From Aurelia coerulea (Eukaryota; Cnidaria; Scyphozoa; Semaeostomeae; Ulmaridae): a stretch of 64,000 nt of DNA. Within the stretch, counting starts at the first letter, position 1. Each line of letters starts with the position of its first letter. Position numbers and translations under genes: made by a program. The DNA is taken from NCBI GenBank assembly GCA_039566865.1, contig CM076960.1, forward strand, positions 6,124,001 to 6,188,000, read 5' to 3'. Positions 1-10,500 of this stretch are shown here, in pieces. The notes beneath the pieces are model-generated. The model searched no databases. It saw nothing but the letters and a program-made list of their open reading frames with translations, and was not told the DNA's origin.

Positions 1-1640
1 GAGAATGTCCTAAGCTTGTCAATCAAGGAAGGTCAAAAATGCATTACAGCATGTTCTGTTCTTCTGTGCCACTAGCAAGTTCTGTTCCACTATCAATTCA
101 AGTGGTGCTTTGCTTTTGGGGTTTGGTACAATGAATGTGGCAAATACAAAGACAAGATATCATTTTTTGAAGGACAGAAACTAAAAACAGCTTCAAAGCT
201 CAAGGCATAAAACAGTACTGTTGAATCAAAGTCAGCCAAAAGTGCAATTTGTTGTTGCAGAGCCAGAGACAATAAACTAGTTCACAGCTTCAATAATTGT
301 CTGTGCGCACAACAGTATGGAAAGAAAAACACTATTTTACAACAAAAGCTTGTGTTATTTTGCTTCCCAAAATGCATTCTTTTACACAGGATCAATGGAC
401 ACAGATTATTTTCCAAGAACTGCAAATTGGTCTATTGATTTATCATGAGAAAGGAAGACACTATAAGTGAACTTTATTGACATAAATCAGTGTTTATGAT
501 TCACAATTGGATCAAAACCCAATGAAAAGCACTTCTTCAACTTTAAGGCTGTTTTTCTCAAAAGGCTGTTTTTGCCAGTCATGAAAGCTAAAACCATTGC
601 CAATTTTATAACATCAGTGAGATCTTAATGAAATTTTCACCAATGGTTTCTCAAATGTTGATCTACGCAATGAATTAAATGAATTTTGAAAATTTGTCGG
701 AACATGCCCAGTTGCCATGGAAACATTACTACGGTCACTATTGTCCAATTTGTGATGAAATTTTACAAAATTGGTAATTCATTGCATAGGTCATTATAAA
801 ACACAACTTTGGTGGGAATTTCAGCCAAATATCTCAAACTGGGTGAGAATTAATGGCATTTTTGTAAAAAGATTCTGAAAAAATAATGACCGTTTCCATG
901 GAAACGATTGTCTTTAGAAATTTTTGTTGGGGAGACGAACTCGAAAAACCTTTGTCTGAAAACAAAAGAATCTGGGCCTATCGTCGACGACCAAAAAAGT
1001 TGTCGAATCTGCGCATATCGAGGCTGCGCAGAGCATTGAGTTGCATTGCTGAGTTATTAGCCAATCAAATCGTCGTATTTTCCTCCTGTGCAGGGAGAAA
1101 AGAGGAGCTGCGCCTTTCGCGCCTAAATTTTTGCGGGAATCGAATTTAACGTTCACTTCACCACAGCCAAGCCAACGACCATTTTCTCGGGTATTCGCTG
1201 CGTTACTGTTCTAAAGCATCTCTTTTTACGTTCATACTGCAGATTAATTTGTTAGATGCTGTTTTAATGCAATTGATATCGTGCTTGGGGCTATGATATG
1301 CCGAGTTGGTAAATTAGGTTTTTGATTCTTGAACATTGGAACATTGGTTTTGATTTTTGAATATTTGAAGTGTGGGCCTAAGCCTACACTACAGAAAGGT
1401 GTTTTTTGATTTGAGGGCAAGAGAAGAGAAGGGTACCGAGAAAATATAATTTTGGGTGGCTGTTGTGAGGTGGCTATTTTGGGCTTGGTATTTTGAGAGG
1501 GATTTGGGGTGACAGGGGATGTGAATATGGAGAAAGAAACTTTAGTGATACTTGATGGGTATTTTGGGGTGGGGAGAGGGGCAGGAAACCCGGTGGGTAC
1601 TTCACTATAAATTTATACAGGGGTGTGCGCCACCAGGATT
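1..1640. other. Non-coding AT-rich stretch, no gene recognised
   Basis: No reading frame here resembles a known protein. Two short overlapping frames on opposite strands at about 886-1156 look accidental. Around 700-910 there are two X-box-like palindromic motifs: GTTGCCATGGAAAC near 711, and a perfect 16-bp palindrome at 891. Confidence 0.6.
891..906. promoter_or_regulatory. 16-bp perfect palindrome CGTTTCCATGGAAACG
   Basis: The sequence is its own reverse complement over 16 bases. It resembles an RFX X-box (two half sites around an AT centre). A related imperfect site, GTTGCCATGGAAAC, lies about 180 bp upstream. Whether any factor binds here is inference; it could equally be part of an old transposon. 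Confidence 0.35.
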
Positions 1641-1642
1641 TC

Positions 1643-2075
1643 TGGCATGACCCAATCCCAGAATTTTGGTCGGACATTGATACCCTATCCCAGAGTATAG
1701 GTCAGATATTGATAACCAATCACAGAATGTTGAAGAAGTAACAAAGAACAATTCAACGGTGATCTTTTATTATCATTTGTTGTTTATATCATTTCTATTT
1801 CTCATTATCAGTTTTTTACTATTTGTTATCATCTTATCTTCTGCCTCATCAAAAATTTCAATACAAAAGAAAAGATTTCCTCTCAGCTATGGTCACAAGC
1901 AGAACAAATCTGTTCTGGATCAATGGGGACATTTAACACCCATTACCAGAATTTTTATTATAGCAGTCAACCCCAATCCCAGAAAATTCCAAGTGAAAGT
2001 ATACCCCAATCACAGAAATTTTCCAGTGAAAGTATATCCCAATCCCAGAATGTTCAGGCCAAAAATTACCCAAAA
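1643..2075. repeat. Degenerate tandem repeat around CCCAATCCCAGAA
   Basis: Two blocks (about 1643-1735 and 1961-2075) hold diverged copies of a 30-45 bp unit centred on CCCAATCCCAGAAtTTT. The copies are unequal in length and substitution-rich, so the array is old. The second block lies inside the open frame that starts at 1759 and gives it the repeated residues NPNPRKF / NPRMF. Confidence 0.6.
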
Positions 2076-2628
2076 CGGGTGCATATCCCCTCTATTCCAC
2101 AAAACAAGAACTTTGGCCACATCTGAAATACCTGAAAAAGTTCCAACTAATCAAGGGAACAATATTATGCCATATTTTGTAGACAGTCCACAAAAAATGC
2201 TTGCTTTTTTAGATCAGTGTAGGACTACGCATACTAGACCCAAACCCCTCCTTGGAAAGAAATTCAGAGTTTGTGGTAACAAAATTGAAGATTGGGATGG
2301 TGTGCAGCTGTTGTGCACTTATTTTAGAGTTGACAAGGTTGATAATTGCCAGGATCTTTATGTCTGTCATGCTCATTGGAAACAATGGTATAACTTCAAT
2401 TATAGATTAAGAGCATTGGGTGCAAAAACCACTGTCAGTTGCACTGACAATCTTAGAATGGAATCTCCTACAACATTCTTATCATCAGCAATGTTTTCAG
2501 GAAGTATTGCTGTGCTGTTATGTGAAAAGGGCCAGCTTGGCCACTCCATCCTGCAATTTCTTGACTGCAGATCTCTTGTCAGCCTCATGAAAACATGCAA
2601 ATCTCTCTCTGCAGTCTTACCTTTATGA
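1759..2628 (+). CDS. Hypothetical protein with a weak F-box-like C-terminus
   Basis: The open frame has 289 codons and no family could be named with certainty. The first 35 residues are strongly hydrophobic and residues 70-100 come from a decayed tandem repeat, so the Met at 2167 (residue 137) is a more believable start. Residues 262-285 (LGHSILQFLDCRSLVSLMKT) resemble the first helices of an F-box. The expected continuation (DDTIWKSFFWK) lies in another frame after TCTCTCTGCAG near 2615. That could be a splice acceptor or a frameshift. If real, the product would be a substrate adaptor of an SCF ubiquitin ligase, but the evidence is thin and this may be a gene relic. Confidence 0.3.
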   Translation: MIFYYHLLFISFLFLIISFLLFVIILSSASSKISIQKKRFPLSYGHKQNKSVLDQWGHLTPITRIFIIAVNPNPRKFQVKVYPNHRNFPVKVYPNPRMFRPKITQNGCISPLFHKTRTLATSEIPEKVPTNQGNNIMPYFVDSPQKMLAFLDQCRTTHTRPKPLLGKKFRVCGNKIEDWDGVQLLCTYFRVDKVDNCQDLYVCHAHWKQWYNFNYRLRALGAKTTVSCTDNLRMESPTTFLSSAMFSGSIAVLLCEKGQLGHSILQFLDCRSLVSLMKTCKSLSAVLPL

Positions 2629-3026
2629 TGACACTATTTGGAAAAGTTTCTTTTGGAAGATTTCCTTGTGGATAGAGCTCTAACAGAAATGTCATGCAAA
2701 GAATCATATCTCACAATATGCAAGCACAAAAATACTGCAAACACACATGTTGCAATTCTAAAAAATGAAGAAATTGAGTGATAATTTGGTAGAAAATTTC
2801 AAGGTAATACATCAGCTATTTGTGTGTGAGAATAGGGAAATTGGGGGGAAATTAATTCATCTTTGATAATGTTTGCACTAGTTGGTTGTATTTGATGAGT
2901 TCTGTTTGGTTCTGCCCTGTTTGTTTGGAAAAGAAAAAATATTGATAAATCATGGAATACAGTATTTACTTTTGCAAGTAATGCATCCTTGGTTGCACTG
3001 TATGCCTTCTATGAAGCCCTTAAGAT
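2629..3026. other. No gene seen
   Basis: AT-rich sequence after the F-box-like frame. The short alternative-frame continuation of that frame stops near 2683. Nothing else was recognised. Confidence 0.5.
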
Positions 3027-3214
3027 ACCTTTTAGCTATTCTACAAAAGAGCCTGGATCGAACATTATTTGTATACCTTTTATATGCAAGGTTCGATTGA
3101 GTGGTGTTAGGGTGTCTATCCCTTTCCTTTAGTGCACATTCAAAAATTCTGCAAAATGTACCAAAATATCGTTCAAGTCTGATTCTTTTTAGAACAGCTG
3201 ACAGGTCTATGGCA
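3027..3214. repeat. Dispersed foldback element, copy 1
   Basis: The ends are inverted and similar: AGCTATTCTACAAAAG on the left against TTTTTAGAACAGCTG on the right. Related sequence occurs at 22579-23315 (opposite orientation, interrupted by another element) and 42100-42275. The arms contain TCGAAC/GTTCGA and the ends carry the motif AGGTCTAT. No coding capacity; it behaves like a MITE or foldback repeat of about 190 bp. Confidence 0.65.
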
Positions 3215-6200
3215 ATCTCCATGTTGAGTAAAGTACTTCTCCACACGTGAGTGTGCTATAGATGTTGACTGTGATTGTTGTCAATGAGAAATAAATTTCC
3301 TTTCTCATATATATACAAGAACTCTCTCTGGTCTTCTTGGTTCCGTTTTGGTTATCATACAGTATGTTTGCAATGGATGTTGTGTTTTATTATGTTCTGT
3401 TTAGTTTGGAAAAGAAAAGTTGTCAACATATCATAGAGACAATGGTTTTGCTTTGTATGACTACTATTATGCACTGTATGTACCATACTTAAATGTTCTA
3501 CATACGTAAATGTTCTACATCCTCTTTGGTATATTTCTTCTCTGCTATTGGCAAAACTGGATTGGTCACATGTCGGTATACAACAAAATTTATTCTAGTC
3601 TTGTTGTTACAGTTTATTTTCTGTTTTTCTTGATCTTCCTATGGCTGGTAAGTTCAACTGATGTGATATGATATGATGATATCCGTTTGCCAGTCAGTCT
3701 GCTTTGTTTCCACTCTACTATATTATAACAGCATAGCCAGTACAGTACAAGGAGCAAATTTCAAGTAACAGCTCTGATTTGAAGTCTAAATATAATAAAC
3801 TGATTGATGTGTTCTGTAGGCAGTGTTATTGACTCTCCATAATAAGATTAAGAAGGCCAAAAAGGGTGCTTTTTTAAGGCCTTGATTGGGCCTGCTTTTC
3901 CATACTTTGTCTTTGTTCTTGACGCTATAGACGCTTTGGCCCAAAAATGTACGTCCCAAATGACTTTCCGTTACTTAACAGTCAGTATACTTTATTTTCC
4001 CTGACATTTTATAGTTCAAATCCTTGAAATCTGTATGAGAAAGACGAAGTTCCACCGGCGTAAGCAACACAACAACAAAAAACATGGCCGTCAACTAAAT
4101 CCTACTGCGGCTGCGCAAATTCGACAACTTTTGCCGAACCAGGCTTCTTGTACCCCTGGTTCCTACCTGCTGTTTTGTGGTGAATGTATTCTAATTTATG
4201 TCAAAAAATTATGCAAGCACTCTGTTCAGCAATGGCGTCATATTCACACAGCAAAACTCAAAGGTGTGGAGGTCAACTGTTTCTCGCGCTTGCAATCTGA
4301 TGGCGCGATGCAAGCAAAAATTTGTCTTGTTGTAGCAAAGATTCAATAAATAAAAGTGAACTGCAAGTTGAAAATTTTACTGTACTGAAGCGAGAAAACA
4401 AAAGATGTCGCTGCTAGCCGGTAAGTTTAGTTCGTGCCGTGATTTTACACAAGTCAAGATAGTTTTGTATTGTCTCATTCTTGGCCTTGTCAGTTGACTA
4501 CGTGGCTCCTCCAAGAATGTTTTCAATATTTTCAGTTATCTGTTGGATATGATTTTCTGATATTTCATCCATGTTGTTGGGAAATTAGCAAAATTAGCAA
4601 GTACATTACAGCACTCCATTTAACATATCAGTTCTGATTTTTTAGAAGGTTTTCTGTTTATAACTTTAAAATCTTCAACAGGCCTCGCAACAAAAATGAT
4701 CGTGCAAAGTCCTCGTATAATTCTTTGCGACACCTAAGAAGCCATAACAAACAAGCTGTGCAGCATTTATTCATGTTCTCCTTGTTTCTCTTGAGAACTT
4801 ACACAGGCATAGGCATAGATAGCTAAAATGAGCTTGAACACTTGAGGAAAGTCCTCTATTATTCTTGCAATCTTTGTCTGAGGTGTCGCTCTTTTATTGA
4901 ATGTGAAAAATCGGTGTCTGGCACTAGAATGGTCTCCTTCCGTTGTACGACCATGACGCGTCTCATTTGAAATCAATTTCAGTCATCGACCTGAACAAAT
5001 TTGAATATCGATTATCAGAATTTAAATGTCGATGAAAAACACCCAGCCATCTATCGATCTACTCGCAACGCATTTTGACGATGCATAGGCTCTCAGCTTT
5101 CGCTCGAAGTGTTGCTCTTCAAGATCAGCTATTGGAAAGTTTGAAAACATAATGAAGCAGGAATGAGAAGATATTAAAAACGATATTATAACACTTAATC
5201 TGAACTTAATGAGAGTGCAAAAATATTGTTCGCAAATAGTTGGCATTACCATTATTACTGTTAGAAAGTAAACTCCAGTATGGAAATTTTGATGCATGGA
5301 AATTCACTGTTTCAACGAGAAAAGATAGTATCAAAGTAAGTATGTAGCCTTCAGATTTCATCATAGTAAACCCAACGATAAAGCCTCAATTGTGGACATA
5401 CAAAAAATATGACGATGTTAGAAAAGCTTTCAATCTTGCCATTCCGTCAAATACTTTTCACAACCTCTTACGCTGTTTAACGCACATGAAATGTTTTGTA
5501 CAGCGAGTTTGGACTCTTCCCTCATGATATTTCAGATTTGATTACTTGGTTGAAGATGTTGCTATTTGGTGTTGTCATAGGTACTTAAAGTAACGTTTGT
5601 AATTTTGACAGGATTTACGGCAGAAAATGATTGCTAAATTCAAATCCAAATCCAACCATTCTTCTAAAAATCTTAGCCTTGCGACATTCTTTTAATTTTG
5701 TGTTAATTCACCTGTTTATTTTCAGTGCTCAGTAAAATTTAAGAAAGGTTGCAAAAGTTCAATTCATTCCACTCCATCTATCAATGAGAAATCTGTTTGA
5801 AACGGTGACATACTTTTTCAATCGACACACATTAAAACCTGGTTAAATACCCCCCCCCCCGGGGTTAAAAGCAGGCAACTGAGCTGAAGCATCCAGAGCA
5901 TCACTTGTGAGTTTCTTACGAGTTTCTGTAATTTCACATTTAAAATTCGAGTCGCCTAACTTTATATCAGGTGTACGGTGTGCTCTTTAAAAGGAAAGTA
6001 AAACAATTAGCATGATTGATACAACTGTTGGCACGTTTCTTAGCAAAGAAAATAAGATACTCATCAAGAGTTGATTTTCTTGACATTTCGAAAATCCCGG
6101 CTTCGTGTACCTATTATATCGAATAGAAAGACGTATGTACCTAATGTACAAAAGCAGATATTCCAGGAAACACAGTACCTCTAGGTGTAGGATGTTACAG

Positions 6201-7438
6201 GGATGTCACTGTAAAGAGAGATATTTTCATTCCATTTGCAGCTTTCTGTTTGCAACAGAGGCCTCTAGAGGAAAGGAAACACTTTACAAATGTTTACAAC
6301 CTGTTCTATAATGTTCTTTTTAGATTCTCTGTTTGCTAAGGCAAGAATTTTCGTTACTTTTTGCATCGTTAGGCCCATTCACTGAAGTAGGAAAACAAAC
6401 CTCCCGTATAGACTTATCACAATTGCTTTATTTCTGGTTTCCTTCGAGTTTCCTAGAGCAGTAAGTCTGTATAATGTTACTGTAGTAACAAGTGTAATGA
6501 TGTGATAATATATGTAATAAGTCTGCTATACGGCCGGACTTAATTTATGCAAAAAGCTCATTGTTTTAGCTTTAGCCAATGAAAATAAAGAAAGAGGCTC
6601 GTAGGCACCAGGGTAACAACTGGCCGCTTGGCCGCCCATTGTTACCCTGGGTTCGAGGTTGAGTTTTCAAATTTTGTCATGCACGGACTGAGTTTCGGGG
6701 GAGTTTTGTACGTCTTTTGGCAACGATCGGCCTAGGCGCCTAAACTGTTTCTAAAATCCACTCTGTTAGTGTTGTCTCAGCTGAAGTCTCGAAGCCTAAT
6801 AACAACTGGATATCGTCGTGCTCGTCCAACAAGAACAACTCCTCTTCCTTTTCCCCGTACCCCAAAAACAAAGTGCACAACTTTCCAGCTCGTTGAGTTC
6901 GCTTCTGTTTCTTGCAGGAGAGCACAACTCTGAATACGTTAGCCTTTTTAAATTTGTTTGTTCTCGAGAAAACCTGATCACGTGAAAGTGGTGATCACCA
7001 CAAGAGTTCTCAATTTTCATTGGCTAAGAAACAAGATCTATTTTTAGCTTGCCCAGCTCCCTGCATATGCAGGCCTGGAGGTGGCTATTTATCTCCGTCA
7101 ACTAACTTTAATAAATGTCATAAATCAAAGAGAGTGAATGAAAAAGAAAGGTATGGCATTTGGACAAAATGACATTTGAAAACTGGCTGATTAGACTTTT
7201 GGATCAGTCTTTCTGCATGATTCATTTTTGTCATAGATGTACCCCCATATGCAATCGTGGTTTGATTATTTATAAATTCAAACAACACAATTTTTGAATA
7301 TTAGTCTGGAATGCGAATAGTAGTCTTGAATATGGATCTGCATCTGGACGAATATTCGTCTAACCCTTATTCTGTGATTATGCGAACTGGGAAGCTGAAA
7401 GTGATGGCGATGGAAACAGACCAGAAGTAAAGGTTGAA
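3215..7438. other. Intergenic, no gene recognised
   Basis: No frame could be assigned. A 104-codon frame at 4035-4349 is Lys/Arg-rich at its start and matches nothing known to me. A C-run followed by GGGG at 5851-5864 is bracketed by TTAA on both sides (5843 and 5865). A 12-bp inverted repeat at 6608-6650 is listed separately. Confidence 0.5.
6608..6650. repeat. 12-bp inverted repeat with GC-rich loop
   Basis: CCAGGGTAACAA at 6608-6619 is the exact reverse complement of TTGTTACCCTGG at 6639-6650. The loop contains two copies of TGGCCGC. GGTTCGAGGTT follows and resembles a Pol III B box only loosely. It may be the end of an old SINE or MITE. Confidence 0.4.
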
Positions 7439-7505
7439 ATGAAATCGACAAACAGAGTTATAGCTGCACTACTTCTGCTTTCAATATGCCTCCTCAAAGT
7501 TAAAG
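7439..7505 (+). CDS. Exon 1 of lectin gene: signal peptide
   Basis: ATG at 7439 opens 22 codons that form a classic secretion signal: a basic start (MKSTNR), then a hydrophobic core (VIAALLLLSICLL), then KVK. GTATTG follows directly as a donor. The exon ends in phase 1, which is what the acceptor at 24624 needs; joining gives an Ala codon and runs into TALVTCEGG. The intron would be 17.1 kb and full of transposons. The alternative is that this signal exon belongs to another, unseen gene. Confidence 0.55.
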
Positions 7506-10500
7506 GTATTGCATATTATCTCGTATGTTGTCGTTAGTAAGGTAGAATGGAAGGATTTCATGTTTATGAAAATGACAGTCACGATGGGCCTAATATTTTG
7601 ATAGATTTAGTTACCCAGCCAACCATCAAAGATAAATGAATTATTTAGCAGGTCAAGTCAAGTTTCTAATTTCTCAGGTAAAGTACAGCAGAACATAGTT
7701 ACTTCAAATCAGAGGCAATTTCACTAGTTTGAAAAGAGTTGAAAAGCGTACGAGATTTGTCAGAAGAGGAGAAAGTGTTGTTTTGAAGGATTTTTTGCTA
7801 GCAAAGCAAGCAAATTTTGCTGTGTTATACACCTACCACAGAAAGATATCGCCGAATTTTACATGGAACATTGGTAACAATTGTAAGCTTTGCTCGTATC
7901 CGAAAATTTCTGGAATGGACAGTGAAAATAAGAATAAATCTGTGTGTATGCAGGAATAACAAGCAATACTAAGAAATAGCCCTGTTTCAGGGAGTCATGC
8001 CCACTGTAACCTAACTGAAAAATAGATTCCTTTTTATTTTATTTATTTCAAAATTGTTTATCTCTAAACCTATAAATGTACAATATATATTCATCAAAAA
8101 TTTAAATGGAAAATAAAAATGTAAAACCAGCTTTCCTTGAATCTAATCAATTATGAGCTTTTGAGCTTGTCTTTAAATATGACTGGATGGAAGGGGCTAA
8201 TTTAACCCTATTCCACGTGGGGGGTATTATGCCCCCCCCAACCAAACATTGCTATGCAGTGCTTAAACTATTGCAGTTATGTCTCGTTCAATTCCTACCC
8301 TGACCATCCCCCCCCCGGGCATCCCGGGGGTCAACAAAAATTCCTTGTTCAAATGCCCGGGGGCCGGGGAAAAATTGATGATCAAATGCCCGGGGGCCGG
8401 GCACTGAAAAAACGCCATATTCCCAGTTACTGTATAAGCAAAAGCTCTTGTTCTTGCGAAATGCTACTCAAATGCCCGGGGGCCGGGGAAAAATGTACGG
8501 TCAAATGCTCGGGGGCCGGGAAATTTTTTTGTGCAAATGCCCGGGGGTGTCCCGGGGGGGGGGGGATGGTCAGGGTAGGAATTGAACGAGACATTAGAGG
8601 GCTGACACTTGCTGAATTTTCCTAAAGTTTAATTACGTACAATATTTTGAAATTTTTTTTCTAATTTGATGTGTCACATGACCATCAATTGCCCTTATTT
8701 GGAGAGAGGTAACAAAATAAAACAGTAAATTGCTTCTAATTTGGCGAATCCTTGTTTGATTTTGTTCTAATTAGTCTCATTGAATTGCTCTTGTCAAGAC
8801 CTTTCATATCATATATAGTTTGTTAATTTTCATTAGCATTTATAGTTTTTTGGAACAATGACGTCATAGCTCTTTATGACGTCATTGTTTGAATAAATAT
8901 GTGAAAATTAAAGATAAATACAGTATTTTGTGAGAAAACATATTGCTATACTAGAATATAAATCATTTACAGTCTTCGTCTTTTAATGCGTGCGATCGCA
9001 CGGGCACGCATTGGCACACGCATGGAGCTAATAATGCGAGCGATTTATCGCACGCATGAGTTAGATGTTTGACAATCATTTTTTGCTTTCTTAGAATAGC
9101 CTATCCTATTTGTTGAACCATTAGAAAAGAGATGTTTTATCACAATCTTCTTTCATGTGCGATCGTAATCGCTGTAGCTAATCTACTTCCTTGTTGCCCC
9201 TGTGTTCTATGCTGTGGTAAGGTACAAAGAGGTCAAGAACTAGGGTAATTCTGATTTCCGGTTTTCCCAATTGATTTGGTGCAAAAATCAATTCAAAGTA
9301 GATAAAGATTACCCAAGTCATTAACGGATTAAAAAGAACGTGGTAATTAGGAAGACTTGCAAGTTGGAGAAGGAAGGTAAACAACATACTGAAACGCCTT
9401 TCTAAAGTTTGTAAGTTTGTGCAGCACAAAGCACGTGCCAAGTCAATGTTACATAAGCAGGAAAGTGCAAAAAATAATACAGGAGTGCTGTTATTTTTCG
9501 CTTCAAGATTTTTATCTATATTAGATTGCAAGAAATCTCGACAATGGAGGTCGAAAGAAGATTTCATGCTTTCAAAATTTCATACGCAGATCAAAAGATT
9601 TTTGTCAGTAGTCAATATTATTTTCAATTGATCAAAGGATGATTTGCAGCAGCAGCTCCCCTCTGCCGCTCAGACACCTGTAACTGTTTCTTCTTTCAAT
9701 GATTGTGCTAAGAAACTCCTTGAGAAGCCATAGCCGATGCTGTAAGACAATCATTGGCGACTAACTGCTTTAGGTTTTCATGATTGAGCACCGCGTGGTA
9801 GCTGTTTTATGCCACCGATGTTACAATTTGATAACTTTGTTGCCGTTTTTATTGCTCAGTTTCCTTTGAAATGGGAGAAAAATTTCCTGTTGTTAAAGTA
9901 CGATGGAGAGAAATCTCCACTGCAAAGCAGTTGGGGTGGCAGGGAATGGACTGTTGATTTCGGACATGTTCAGCCCATTATATTCTAGGCTGGCGTTCCT
10001 TGTTAAGCACAAGTGCAGTAAAAATGGCCGTATACAACACAACGTTTGTCCAAGTCTACTGTACCTAGTTTTCTCAAGAGTATACCTGACTTGCTGTTTG
10101 TTAAATTCCTTCCTGGTCCATCTAACTTTTTCACAGTTGGTACCGCCTCTACAGGGTTTTCTTTCTTGGAGTTCCCATTATGAAGATGACAAAATCCCAT
10201 TAATATATTGTGAGCTTATTTTTCCAGAAACCCCAAATACCATCTTTTTTACAAAATCCCGAAACATAAAATCTATAACCGTTTTCCCGGTAAACCCCTT
10301 CACACATCTCTTCAAAGATCGAAGAAGGATAAAGAAGGAGCTTTTGAACATGGAAGTTTTAAAAACGGAACAGTTGCAAAGCAAAACGCATTAGGAACCG
10401 ATGTTTCAAATAGAAACACGAACAACAAATCAAAACGGAATTTACGAAGATGTTTGTCTAATGCCAATGTTCCATGTTTGTTACAATAAGAATATGATAG

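Noticed and set aside
6639..6665. tRNA or Pol III B box
   Set aside because: GGTTCGAGGTT departs from the consensus, no A box is placed correctly, and no cloverleaf could be drawn.
8254..8625. Gly/Pro-rich 123-codon protein
   Set aside because: It spans a MITE made of CCCGGGGGCC repeats; the frame is a composition artefact.
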